From Aliitabrizicola sp031425325 (lineage in GTDB: Bacteria; Pseudomonadota; Alphaproteobacteria; Rhodobacterales; Rhodobacteraceae), in contig JANPJD010000243.1 of assembly GCA_031425325.1 (NCBI GenBank), positions 1 to 30,645 of the forward strand: a stretch of DNA of 30,645 nt. The letters are read 5' to 3'. Shown piece by piece: positions 21,652-30,268 of this stretch. Every line of letters begins with the position of its first letter. Position 1 is the stretch's first letter. Under the pieces are notes generated by a model, which worked only from the letters and a program-made list of their open reading frames with translations, searched no databases and had not been told where the DNA came from. The position numbers and the translations under genes were made by a program.

Positions 21652-23013
21652 ATGGATGGCACGGTACTGGTCGCAGACGATGACCGCACGATCCGCACGG
21701 TCCTGACGCAGGCGCTGACGCGGGCGGGCTGCAAGGTGCATGCCACTTCGTCGATGATGACGCTGATGCGCTGGGTCGAAGAGGGCAAGGGCGACCTCGT
21801 GATCTCGGACGTGATCATGCCTGACGGCAACGGGCTGGAAGCCTTGCCGCGCATCGGCAAAATGCGCCCCGGCCTGCCGGTGATCGTCATCTCGGCGCAG
21901 AACACCATCATGACCGCGATCCAGGCAGCCGAGGCCGAGGCCTATGACTATCTGCCGAAGCCCTTCGATCTGCCCGATCTGATGAAGCGCTCGGCCCGCG
22001 CGCTGGACCAGAAACGGCGCAGCGCCGCCCGCAGGGTCGAGCCGCGCGAGGCCGCCGACGATCTGCCGCTGGTCGGGCGCACCGCCTCGATGCAGGCGCT
22101 TTACCGGCTGGTGGCGCGGGTGATGAACACCGAACTCGCCGTTCTGGTGACGGGCGAGAGTGGCACCGGAAAGTCGCTGATCGCGAGGGCGATCCACGAC
22201 TTTTCCGACCGCCGCGCGCTGCCCTTCGTGGTGGCGCAGGCGGGCGATCTTGCCGGGATGGACGGCCCCGCCACGCTGCTGTCCAAGGCGCGGGGCGGCA
22301 GCCTCGTTTTCGACGAGGTAGCAGATTACGACGACGAGGCGCAGGGGCGGATCGTGCGGATGCTCGACATGCTGGGTGACCAGGCGCCGCGCATCATGGC
22401 GATCTCACAGGCCGATTTCGGCCAGCGGATGGAGGCGGGTGCCTTCCGCCAGGACCTGTTCTACCGCCTCGGCGGCGTCACGCTGCACGTCCCCTCGCTA
22501 CGCGAGCGGGTCGACGATATTCCGCTCTTGGCCGAGCATTTCCTGGCACGCGGCGAGCGCGAGATGGGCACCTTGCGCCGCCTCGCCCCCGAGGCGCGCG
22601 ACCTCGTGCGGGCCTATTCCTGGCCTGGCAACGTGCGACAGCTGGAGAACACGCTGCGCCGCCTGATCGCCACGTCGAGCGAGGCCGAGATCACCCGCGC
22701 CGAGGTCGAGGCGGTGCTGGGCAACCAGCCGACGATGGAGCCCGCGCGCGGCGGCGACAGCGACAAGCTGTCGGCCAGCGTCGCGCGCCATCTCAAGCGC
22801 TACTTTGACCTGCACGGCGGTGCGCTGCCCCCAGCAGGTGTCTATCAGCGCATTCTGAAAGAAGTGGAGTTGCCGTTGATCGAGATCGCTCTGGATGCAA
22901 CCGCCGGGAACCAGGCGAAATGTGCCGATCTGCTGGGCATCAACCGCAATACCTTGCGTAAGAAGATCACTGACCTCGATATCCGCGTGACACGCCGCCG
23001 CAAGCTGATGTAA
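21652..23013 (+). CDS. ntrC: Nitrogen response regulator NtrC, lacking the GAFTGA loop
   Basis: A 453-residue activator. The receiver domain (1-120) has the phosphoacceptor Asp53 in VISDVIMPDG and Lys103 in YLPKPFD. The AAA+ domain has Walker A GESGTGKS (168-175), Walker B LVFDE (218-222) and the arginine-finger region FRQDLFYRL. In sigma54 activators a GAFTGA loop follows Walker A; here the corresponding region (about 195-215) is short and reads AGDLAGMDGPATLL, so the loop is absent. This matches R. capsulatus NtrC, which activates housekeeping-sigma promoters. The C-terminal Fis-type helix-turn-helix is intact (QAKCADLLGINRNTLRKKI). AGGAG precedes the ATG. Targets are probably nitrogen-assimilation genes. 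Confidence 0.95.
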   Translation: MDGTVLVADDDRTIRTVLTQALTRAGCKVHATSSMMTLMRWVEEGKGDLVISDVIMPDGNGLEALPRIGKMRPGLPVIVISAQNTIMTAIQAAEAEAYDYLPKPFDLPDLMKRSARALDQKRRSAARRVEPREAADDLPLVGRTASMQALYRLVARVMNTELAVLVTGESGTGKSLIARAIHDFSDRRALPFVVAQAGDLAGMDGPATLLSKARGGSLVFDEVADYDDEAQGRIVRMLDMLGDQAPRIMAISQADFGQRMEAGAFRQDLFYRLGGVTLHVPSLRERVDDIPLLAEHFLARGEREMGTLRRLAPEARDLVRAYSWPGNVRQLENTLRRLIATSSEAEITRAEVEAVLGNQPTMEPARGGDSDKLSASVARHLKRYFDLHGGALPPAGVYQRILKEVELPLIEIALDATAGNQAKCADLLGINRNTLRKKITDLDIRVTRRRKLM

Positions 23014-23101
23014 AACCGCCACAGAAAGCGTGGCACGGCGGCGTCAGCCGCAAGAAGGTCACGTCGGCGGTCGGGCGCGCTTTGCGACCCGAAACAAGGG
23101 C

Positions 23102-25390
23102 ATGGGCGTGCATCCTTCGGCACGAAGCGACACTTGGCTGCGCTTGAATCGGCTGCGGAAACAGCGCCGTTTCCAGACATGGGCGACGTTCGGGCTGGTG
23201 GTCCTCGGTCCGCTCCTTGCGATCGCGACCTTCCTTGCGCTTGGTCCGTTCAACCAGGGTGCCGGATCTCCGGCGCTGCGGATCGTGCTTCTGGCCGACC
23301 TCATCTACATCCTGACCGTGGCGACGCTGGTGCTGGCGCGGGTGGCGCAGATGGTCACTGCGCGCCGTGCGCGCTCGGCGGGCTCGCGTCTGCACCTGCG
23401 GCTGACGGGGGCCTTCGCGCTGATTGCGCTGGTACCGACGGTTCTCGTCGCGATCTTCGCGGTCCTGACGGTGAATGTGGGCCTCGAGGGATGGTTTTCG
23501 GACCGGGTGCGAAGCGTCGTCGGCACGTCTCTGACGGCCGCCGAGGCCTACCGGGCCGAACATCAGGCCGACCTGACCGAAGACGCCGAGGCGCTGGCAG
23601 GCTATCTCAATTTGTCTCGACAGGCCAACGCCTTCCTGGGTGATGCTGACCTACGCTCGCTGCTGGGTCAGGCGCAGGCGCAGATCCAGCGCGGGCTGCG
23701 CGAGGCGTTCGTGATCGACAGCGCGGGCGAGATTCGGGCGCGGGGCGAGAACTCGTATCTCTTTGACTACGAACCCCCGACCCCCGCCCAGATTGCCGAG
23801 GCCCAGGCTGGCGCGACGGTAGTGATCGAGGATTGGGCAAACAACGAGTTCCGTGCGCTGCTGCCGCTCGACGCCTATGCGGACCGCCTGCTGCAGGTGA
23901 CGCGGACGGTCGACGGCTCGCTTCTGGGCCTGCTTGACGAGACGAAAGAGACGGTGCGGCTTTACCATCAGCTCGAATCCGAGCGTGGGCGCCTGCTGTT
24001 CGAGTTCGGCCTGCTTTACATAGGCTTCGCGATCATCCTCATCCTCGCTGCTGTCTGGGCGGGGCTTTGGTTCGCGGAAAGGCTCTCGCGCCCCGTGGGA
24101 CGTCTAGCAGGTGCCGCGCAGCGCGTGGGGGGCGGTGACCTCGAGGTGCAGGTTCCCGAAGAGGAGGGCGACGATGAGATCGCCATGTTGGGCCGTCTTT
24201 TCAACCAGATGACACGCCAGCTTAAAGGTCAGCGCGAGGCATTGGTCAGCGGTCACGCCCAGACGGAAGAGCGCAGGCGGCTGTTTGACTCGGTCCTGAG
24301 CAATGTGACGGCGGGGGTAATCGGCCTTGATGCCGAGGGGCGGGTCGAGTTCATCAACCGCGCCGCGACGCGGCTTCTGGACCTGCCCGACAGCACCACG
24401 CCGCCGACGCTCGACCGCGCCGTGCCCGAGTTCGCGGCCCTGTTTGATCGCCTCCGCGACACGGGAGGCGGTGCGGTGCAAGAGGAGGTGCGCCTTTCGC
24501 GTCGCGGCAAGCTGGAAAGCCTGCTCGTCAGGATGACCGAGCGGCGCAATTCGCAAGACCGGCCCGAGGGATATGTCGTGGCCTTCGACGACGTGACCGA
24601 CCTTGTCAGCGCGCAGCGGATGGCCGCCTGGGGCGATGTCGCCCGGCGCATCGCGCATGAGATCAAGAACCCTCTGACCCCGATCCAGCTGTCCGCCGAG
24701 CGCATCAAGCGCAAGTTTCGCCCGCTTGTCGGCGAGGCGGAGGCCGCCGACCTCGACCAGTATACCGACGTCATCGTGCGCCAGACCGGCGATCTGCGCC
24801 GGATCGTCGACGAGTTTTCGAAGTTCGCGCGGATGCCCGAGCCGGACCGCCGCGAAGAGGATCTCGTGGCGATCCTGCGCGACGCGGTCCTCTTGCAGGA
24901 CAGCGGCCAGCCCGGGGTGCGGATCGCCGCCGACCTGCCGCCCACGCCCCTGTTGATCGAGGTCGATGCGACGATGATCTCGCAGGCGCTGACGAACCTG
25001 ATCAAGAACGCCGGGGAAGCGATAGAAACGCTTCAGGATCGCGGTGCGCCCGAGGGCCACGAGCCGCAGATCCGCGTCTCGCTGTCGGTCGAGCCTGACG
25101 CGGCAGTGATCCGCATCGCCGACAACGGCACCGGGCTGCCCGAGGACCGCACACGGCTGTTCGAGCCCTATGTTACAACCCGCGAGAAGGGCACCGGCCT
25201 TGGCCTGCCCATCGTCAAGAAGATCATCGAGGAACACGGCGGCACCCTGACGCTTGCCGATGCGCCCCGGTTCGAGGGCCAGACGCAGATCGGCGCGCTG
25301 GCGGAAATCAGGCTGCCCCGCAGCCCGCGCGTGGCGCGCGGGCGGTTTGGGCGCAATGCGGGCCATCAGGCCGGGAAGGTGGAGGCATGA
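23102..25390 (+). CDS. ntrY: Membrane sensor histidine kinase NtrY
   Basis: A 762-residue kinase of the NtrY/NtrX pair, linked to nitrogen metabolism, redox and respiration control in alphaproteobacteria. Three hydrophobic helices lie near the N-terminus and a fourth (LLYIGFAIILILAAVWAG) at about 310-330, with an extracytoplasmic region between the third and fourth. Then come HAMP, PAS (VLSNVTAGVIGLDAEGRVEF), the H-box RRIAHEIKNPLTPIQLSAER, and an ATPase domain with LIKNAGEA and GTGLGLPIVKKII. The start is uncertain. A GTG at 23030 opens the frame but lacks a ribosome-binding site. ATG 23102 and GTG 23108 follow AAGGG at 23095-23099, and the spacing favours the GTG slightly. The stop overlaps ntrX as ATGA. 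Confidence 0.92.
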   Translation: MGVHPSARSDTWLRLNRLRKQRRFQTWATFGLVVLGPLLAIATFLALGPFNQGAGSPALRIVLLADLIYILTVATLVLARVAQMVTARRARSAGSRLHLRLTGAFALIALVPTVLVAIFAVLTVNVGLEGWFSDRVRSVVGTSLTAAEAYRAEHQADLTEDAEALAGYLNLSRQANAFLGDADLRSLLGQAQAQIQRGLREAFVIDSAGEIRARGENSYLFDYEPPTPAQIAEAQAGATVVIEDWANNEFRALLPLDAYADRLLQVTRTVDGSLLGLLDETKETVRLYHQLESERGRLLFEFGLLYIGFAIILILAAVWAGLWFAERLSRPVGRLAGAAQRVGGGDLEVQVPEEEGDDEIAMLGRLFNQMTRQLKGQREALVSGHAQTEERRRLFDSVLSNVTAGVIGLDAEGRVEFINRAATRLLDLPDSTTPPTLDRAVPEFAALFDRLRDTGGGAVQEEVRLSRRGKLESLLVRMTERRNSQDRPEGYVVAFDDVTDLVSAQRMAAWGDVARRIAHEIKNPLTPIQLSAERIKRKFRPLVGEAEAADLDQYTDVIVRQTGDLRRIVDEFSKFARMPEPDRREEDLVAILRDAVLLQDSGQPGVRIAADLPPTPLLIEVDATMISQALTNLIKNAGEAIETLQDRGAPEGHEPQIRVSLSVEPDAAVIRIADNGTGLPEDRTRLFEPYVTTREKGTGLGLPIVKKIIEEHGGTLTLADAPRFEGQTQIGALAEIRLPRSPRVARGRFGRNAGHQAGKVEA

Positions 25391-26805
25391 CGAGTATCCT
25401 GATCGTTGACGACGAGCGCGACATCCGCGAGCTGATCGGGGATATTCTGCGCGACGAGGGCTTTGCGGTGCGTCTTGCTGGTAACTCGGACACCTGCATG
25501 GCCGAGATCAATGCCGAGCCCCCGGCGTTGATGATCCTGGACATCTGGCTGAAGGACAGCCGGATGGACGGGATCGACATCTTGAAGACGGTGCGCCGGT
25601 CGAACCCCGATGTTCCGGTGGTCATCATCTCGGGCCACGGCAACATCGAGATTGCGGTCGCCGCGATCAAGCAGGGGGCCTACGACTTCATCGAGAAGCC
25701 GTTCAACATCGACCAACTGATGGTTGTCGTGACCCGCGCGATGGAGACGAGCCGCCTGCGCCGCGAGAACAGCGACTTGCGGCGGCGCGAGGTAACCTCG
25801 GCCGAGATGCTGGGAAACTCCGCCGCGTTCAAGGCCTTGCGCGGGCAACTTGACAAGGTGACGAAATCGAACGGCCGGGTCATGCTGACCGGCCCCTCGG
25901 GCTGCGGCAAGGAGATGGCGGCCCGCTTCATCCACGCGCAGTCCAATCGCGCGAGCGCGCCCTTCGTCACGGTCTCCTCCGCCACGATCGAGCCCGACCG
26001 GATGGAAGAGGTCCTGTTCGGTCGAGAGACACCAGAACGGGGGATCGAGCAGGGCCTTCTTGAGCAGGCGCATGGCGGGGTGGTCTATTTCGACGAGGTG
26101 GCCGAGATGCCGCTCGGCACGCAGTCGAAGATCCTGCGGGTTCTGACCGAGCAGCAGTTCGCGCGGGCGGGCGGTACGGACAAGGTGCGCGTCGACCTGC
26201 GCGTCGTGTCCTCGACCACCCGCGACCTCAAGTCCGAGATCGCCCGCGGCCATTTCCGGCAAGAGCTTTACGACCGCCTGAATGTGGTCCCAATCGCTGT
26301 GCCGTCGCTCGAGGAGCGGCGCGAGGACATCCCCGACCTCGCCCGGCATTTCATCGCGATGTTCCACCGCTCGCAAGGCTTGCCGAACCGCGAGTTGACC
26401 TCCGAGGCGGAGGCCATGTTGCAGACGATGCACTGGCCGGGCAATGTCCGTCAGCTGAGGAACGTCATGGAGCGCGTTCTGATCCTTGGAGATTCCTCCG
26501 GTCCGATCGAGGCGCGCGAACTGCCCGGCCGCGACGAGACGACTGAAGGCGAAGACCGCATCGTGTTGGGTGGCGCCCTTGCCACGCTGCCGCTGCGCGA
26601 AGCGCGCGAGTTGTTCGAGCGCGAGTATCTGCTGACCCAGATCAACCGCTTTGGCGGAAACATCAGCCGCACCGCGAACTTCGTCGGCATGGAACGCTCG
26701 GCGCTGCACCGCAAGTTGAAGTCGCTGGGTGTCGTCACGACCTCGAAGGCGGGCGCGCGGGTGGCGCATCTCGAGGACGAGTCCGAATTGTTCGACGAGG
26801 CGTGA
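25387..26805 (+). CDS. ntrX: Response regulator NtrX, lacking the GAFTGA loop
   Basis: A 472-residue partner of NtrY. The receiver domain has Asp52 in ILDIWLKDS and Lys104 in FIEKPFN. The AAA+ domain has Walker A GPSGCGKE (169-176), Walker B YFDEV (234-238) and the segment LYDRLNVVPI. After PFVTVSSATIEPDRMEEVLF the usual GAFTGA motif is replaced by GRETPERGIEQGLLEQ, as in other NtrX proteins of this class, so sigma54 contact is unlikely. A Fis-type helix-turn-helix is at the C-terminus (GGNISRTANFVGMERSALHR), followed by a short acidic tail. ATG overlaps the ntrY stop (ATGA at 25387-25390). Confidence 0.95.
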   Translation: MTSILIVDDERDIRELIGDILRDEGFAVRLAGNSDTCMAEINAEPPALMILDIWLKDSRMDGIDILKTVRRSNPDVPVVIISGHGNIEIAVAAIKQGAYDFIEKPFNIDQLMVVVTRAMETSRLRRENSDLRRREVTSAEMLGNSAAFKALRGQLDKVTKSNGRVMLTGPSGCGKEMAARFIHAQSNRASAPFVTVSSATIEPDRMEEVLFGRETPERGIEQGLLEQAHGGVVYFDEVAEMPLGTQSKILRVLTEQQFARAGGTDKVRVDLRVVSSTTRDLKSEIARGHFRQELYDRLNVVPIAVPSLEERREDIPDLARHFIAMFHRSQGLPNRELTSEAEAMLQTMHWPGNVRQLRNVMERVLILGDSSGPIEARELPGRDETTEGEDRIVLGGALATLPLREARELFEREYLLTQINRFGGNISRTANFVGMERSALHRKLKSLGVVTTSKAGARVAHLEDESELFDEA

Positions 26806-26829
26806 CGGGGGCGTGACGAAGGGCAGCGC

Positions 26830-26857
26830 CGGGCCGCGGCATTGACCCGGCGGCCCG
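26830..26857 (+). terminator. Possible terminator between ntrX and trkA
   Basis: CGGGCCGC (26830-26837) pairs with GCGGCCCG (26850-26857) around a 12-base loop. A competing pairing, GCCGGG (26828-26833) with CCCGGC (26846-26851), also exists. It lies 25 bases after the ntrX stop in a 98-base spacer. There is no clear T-tract, so it may attenuate rather than end transcription. Confidence 0.45.
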
Positions 26858-26903
26858 CTTCTGCGATGTCGGGCGGCACGACCGCGAAGGGAACGGCAGG
26901 ACC

Positions 26904-28280
26904 ATGAAGGTCATCATCTGCGGCGCAGGGCAGGTCGGTTGGCAGATCGCGCGCCACCTGTCGGGAGAGAAGAACGACGTCACCGTCGTCGACAACAATG
27001 CCGAACTTGTCCGGCGCGCGACGGAAACCCTTGACGTTCAAGGCGTTGCGGGCTTCGCCTCATACCCCGACGTGCTGGAGCGCGCGGGCGCCCGCGACGC
27101 CGACATGATCATCGCCGCAACCCACTCGGACGAGGTCAACATGGTGACCTGCGAGATCGCGCATGCGGTGTTCAACATCCCCCGCAAGATCGCACGGCTG
27201 CGGGCGTCGAGCTATCTCGATGCGATCTACGGCGACCTTTTCCAGACCAAGAACCTGCCCATCGACGTTGTCATCAGCCCCGAGCGCGAGGTAGCCGAGG
27301 CGGCGCTGCAACGGCTTGCGGCCCCGGCGGCCTTCGACACGGAAAGCTTCATGGGGGGCGGCGCGCAGCTGCTGGGGATCGCCCTCGACGAGGACTGCCC
27401 GGTGCTCAACACCCCGCTGCGGCAGCTGTCGGACCTCTTCTCGACGCTGCGCGCTACGGTCGTCGGTGTGCGGCGCGACGAGCGTCTGTTCGCGCCTGTC
27501 GCCGACGACCAACTTTTCGCCGACGACCAAATCTATGTGTTCAGCCATACGGGCGACGTGAACCGGACGCTGGAAATCTTTGGCAAGACGACGAAAAAGC
27601 AGGAACGCATCGTCATCATCGGGGGTGGCAACGTGGGTCTCGCCGTGGCCCATGCGCTGGAGACGCGGGCCGAGCGGGTGCGCGTCAAGATGATCGAGAA
27701 GAACCGGCCCTGCGCCGAGCGCGCGGCCGACAGCCTGAGCCGGACCATCGTGCTGCACGGCGACGGGATGGACATCGACATCCTGATGGAAGCTAACATA
27801 GACCGCGCCGATGCGGTCCTGGTCGTGACCGACGACGACAAGACCAACATGCTGGTCGCGGTGCGCGCCAAGTCTGCGGGCTGCCCGATGGCCATCGCGC
27901 TGGTGAACGACCCCACGCTGGTGCCGCTGATGGGGCCGCTCGACATCGACGCCTACATCAACCCGCGCGCCACGACGGTCTCGTCCATCCTGCGGCATGT
28001 GCGCCACGGGCGGGTCCGGGCGATCTACTCGATCGGCGATGCCGAGGCCGAGGTGATCGAGGCGCAGGTGCTGTCGACCTCGCCGCTCGCCGGTCGCCAG
28101 ATCCGCGAGATCGAATTCCCCGAGGGTGTTCTGGTCGGCGCGATCATGCGGCGCGAGCAGGTCATCAAGCCCACGGGCGACCTTCGGATCGAGGAGGGCG
28201 ACGTGGTGGCACTCTTCGCCATGGCCAAGGACGTTCCCGAGGTGGAGCGCCTGTTGCAGGTGTCCATCGACTTCTTCTGA
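26904..28280 (+). CDS. trkA: Trk potassium uptake regulatory subunit TrkA
   Basis: A 458-residue peripheral membrane protein that gates the TrkH channel by binding NAD(H) or nucleotides. It is a full-length double protein: RCK-N with GAGQVGWQ (7-14) and the ribose-binding acid Asp30 in VVDNN, RCK-C, then a second RCK-N with GGGNVGLAVAHAL and a second RCK-C ending in EGDVVALFAMAKDVPEVERL. The ATG follows CAGGA. The trkH start is six bases after the stop, so the two are co-translated. It follows the ntr genes, an order I know from related Rhodobacterales. Confidence 0.96.
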   Translation: MKVIICGAGQVGWQIARHLSGEKNDVTVVDNNAELVRRATETLDVQGVAGFASYPDVLERAGARDADMIIAATHSDEVNMVTCEIAHAVFNIPRKIARLRASSYLDAIYGDLFQTKNLPIDVVISPEREVAEAALQRLAAPAAFDTESFMGGGAQLLGIALDEDCPVLNTPLRQLSDLFSTLRATVVGVRRDERLFAPVADDQLFADDQIYVFSHTGDVNRTLEIFGKTTKKQERIVIIGGGNVGLAVAHALETRAERVRVKMIEKNRPCAERAADSLSRTIVLHGDGMDIDILMEANIDRADAVLVVTDDDKTNMLVAVRAKSAGCPMAIALVNDPTLVPLMGPLDIDAYINPRATTVSSILRHVRHGRVRAIYSIGDAEAEVIEAQVLSTSPLAGRQIREIEFPEGVLVGAIMRREQVIKPTGDLRIEEGDVVALFAMAKDVPEVERLLQVSIDFF

Positions 28281-28286
28281 CGCGCG

Positions 28287-29804
28287 ATGCGACGGATCTC
28301 CGATCTGCCCTTCCTCGTGATCGTGAGCGGCGTCGCAGCACTCGCGATGCTGCTTCCGGCGGCGCATGCCTTTGTTCTGCGCGACTTGATCGTGGCGCGC
28401 AGCTTTCTTTACGGTGCGGTGCTGACGCTGATCCTCGTCGCGATGGTGGGCCTCGCGACCGGGGCGCACAGACCCCGCAATCCGCAGCGCAGCCACCTGA
28501 CCGCGCTTGTTGCGTCCTATCTCGTGCTGCCGATCATCGCGGCGGTGCCGTTCCATCAAGGCGCGGGCGACGTGACCTTCCTCGATGCCTGGTTCGAGAT
28601 GGTTTCGGCCTTCACGACCACGGGGGCCACGCTGCATGACGATCCGACATCGCTTTCGCCGTCGCTGCATCTGTGGCGGGCGCTGGTGGGCTGGCTTGGC
28701 GGCTACCAGATGCTGCTGGCAGCGGCGGCGATCCTTGCACCCCTTAACCTCGGCGGGTTCGAGGTGATCTCGGGCGGCGCAGTCGGACGCGGAGCGACGG
28801 GGGCCTCGCAGATCACGCGGGTGGCGGACCCGGCCGAGCGAGTGGTGCGCTATGCGCTGGCGATCTTTCCGATCTATGGCGGCCTGACGCTGGCGCTCTG
28901 GGTGATGCTGCTGCTAGCGGGCGATCCGGGGCTCGTCGCGCTGTGCCACGCGATGTCGACGTTGTCGACCAGCGGCATCTCGCCCATCGGGGGGCTTGGG
29001 GACAGCGGATCGGGCCGGGCCGGCGAAGTGCTGATCCTTCTGTTCTTCACCTTTGCGATCACCCGCAGGATCTTTCCGGGCCCCTCCGTCACCACCGTGC
29101 AGGTGCCGCTCTTGCGCGACCCGGAGGTTCGGATTGCGTTGACCTGCCTCGCCATCCTGCCGCTGGTGCAGTTCGCGCAGCACTGGACGGGCGGCTACGA
29201 GGAGGATCTGGCCCGCAACGCAGCCGTGGCGCTGCGCGCACTTTGGGGGTCGATCTTCACCACGCTGTCCTTCCTGACCACGACCGGTTTCGTCTCGCAT
29301 GACTGGGCCGAAGCGCGAGCCTGGGCGGGGCCGGGCTCTTCCGGGCTTCTGCTGCTGGGCCTTGCGCTGATCGGAGGCGGGGTTGCCACGACCGCTGGCG
29401 GGGTCAAGCTGCTGCGGGTCTATGCGCTTTACCGCCACGGGCAGCGAGAGCTTGAGCTGCTGATCCACCCCAGTTCGGTCGGCGGCGACGGTGTCGCCGC
29501 GCGGCGGATGCGGGGCGAGGGGGCCTATGTGGCCTGGATCTTCTTCATGCTCTTCGCGATCTCGATTGCCGTCGTGATGGCCGCGTTGACCCTGACGGGG
29601 CTCGAGTTCGAGCCGGCGATGGTCTTTACCATCGCGGCGCTGTCGACGACCGGGCCGCTGGCCGAGGTCGGCTCGGACGGAAGCCTGTCCTTCGCCGTCC
29701 TTGGCGATGCGGCGAAGGTGATCGTGGCGGCGGCGATGGTACTGGGGCGCCTCGAGACGCTGGCGATCCTTGCGCTTCTGGCGCCGGACAACTGGCGGCG
29801 CTGA
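28287..29804 (+). CDS. trkH: Trk potassium uptake channel subunit TrkH
   Basis: A 505-residue inner-membrane channel of the TrkH/KtrB superfamily. Four pore loops with the selectivity-filter glycine are visible: AFTTTGATL (about 108-116), LSTSGISPIG, LTTTGFVSH and LSTTGPLAEVG. This four-fold arrangement is diagnostic. About ten hydrophobic helices surround them. There is no good ribosome-binding site before the ATG, in keeping with coupling to trkA six bases upstream. Together with TrkA it forms a potassium uptake system used in osmotic and pH homeostasis. Confidence 0.95.
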   Translation: MRRISDLPFLVIVSGVAALAMLLPAAHAFVLRDLIVARSFLYGAVLTLILVAMVGLATGAHRPRNPQRSHLTALVASYLVLPIIAAVPFHQGAGDVTFLDAWFEMVSAFTTTGATLHDDPTSLSPSLHLWRALVGWLGGYQMLLAAAAILAPLNLGGFEVISGGAVGRGATGASQITRVADPAERVVRYALAIFPIYGGLTLALWVMLLLAGDPGLVALCHAMSTLSTSGISPIGGLGDSGSGRAGEVLILLFFTFAITRRIFPGPSVTTVQVPLLRDPEVRIALTCLAILPLVQFAQHWTGGYEEDLARNAAVALRALWGSIFTTLSFLTTTGFVSHDWAEARAWAGPGSSGLLLLGLALIGGGVATTAGGVKLLRVYALYRHGQRELELLIHPSSVGGDGVAARRMRGEGAYVAWIFFMLFAISIAVVMAALTLTGLEFEPAMVFTIAALSTTGPLAEVGSDGSLSFAVLGDAAKVIVAAAMVLGRLETLAILALLAPDNWRR

Positions 29805-29957
29805 CGGGCCACACCCGGGGCAAACGACTGTTTCCGGCTGGAAACTCTGCTCAAGCCGCTTCATACTTGATCGGCGAGGGTCTGTTTTCCGGCCGCAGCC
29901 CCGCAGGGACGGAACGACACCAAGAACAAAACCAAAAGAACAAGGGTCAAAGAACCA
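29805..29957 (+). promoter_or_regulatory. hfq leader and probable promoter region
   Basis: A 153-base spacer. The last 50 bases before hfq are strongly A-rich on the plus strand (repeated AACAA/AACCA), unlike the rest of the window, with AAGGG as ribosome-binding site about ten bases before the ATG. An A-rich unstructured leader would suit Hfq autoregulation by binding its own mRNA, as known in E. coli; here this is inference. Confidence 0.4.
29830..29845. terminator. Small hairpin between trkH and hfq
   Basis: GTTTCC (29830-29835) pairs perfectly with GGAAAC (29840-29845) across the loop GGCT. It lies 26 bases after the trkH stop and 112 bases before hfq. It could be a weak terminator of trkAH or a protein-binding palindrome in the hfq promoter; the sequence does not decide. 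Confidence 0.4.
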
Positions 29958-30191
29958 ATGGCTGCCGATAAACAAAATTTGCAAGACGCCTTCCTGAACC
30001 ATGTCCGCAAGGCGAAGGTTCCTGTCACGATCTTCCTGATCAACGGAGTGAAGCTGCAAGGCGTGATTACCTGGTTTGACAACTTCTGTGTGCTGTTGCG
30101 GCGCGATGGTCAGTCCCAGCTTGTCTACAAGCATGCGATTTCCACCATCATGCCGGGCGCGCCGATCAATCTCTATGAAGGCGAAGACTGA
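29958..30191 (+). CDS. hfq: RNA chaperone Hfq
   Basis: A 77-residue Sm-like protein that forms a hexamer and pairs small RNAs with mRNAs. The N-terminal helix contains NLQDAFLNHVRKAKVPVTIF with the conserved Gln, and the Sm2 motif reads YKHAISTI with the conserved Lys-His. The C-terminal tail after the Sm core is very short (about 12 residues), as in other alphaproteobacteria, where Hfq supports nitrogen-fixation regulation. The next gene is hflX, the usual neighbour. Its stop codon is within the leader of hflX. Confidence 0.98.
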   Translation: MAADKQNLQDAFLNHVRKAKVPVTIFLINGVKLQGVITWFDNFCVLLRRDGQSQLVYKHAISTIMPGAPINLYEGED

Positions 30192-30268
30192 TTTCCGATC
30201 TGCATGATGACGACGAAGACTTTCTGCCCGTTCCCGGTCGCGACCCCCGCGACAGGCGGGCCGTGCCG

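Noticed and set aside
20365..22197. 610-codon open frame on the minus strand
   Set aside because: Antisense to dusB, ntrB and ntrC, which have clear family motifs. Composition is typical of a shadow frame.
27060..28670. 536-codon open frame on the minus strand
   Set aside because: Antisense to trkA and trkH; no recognisable domain and His/Arg/Asp-rich shadow composition.
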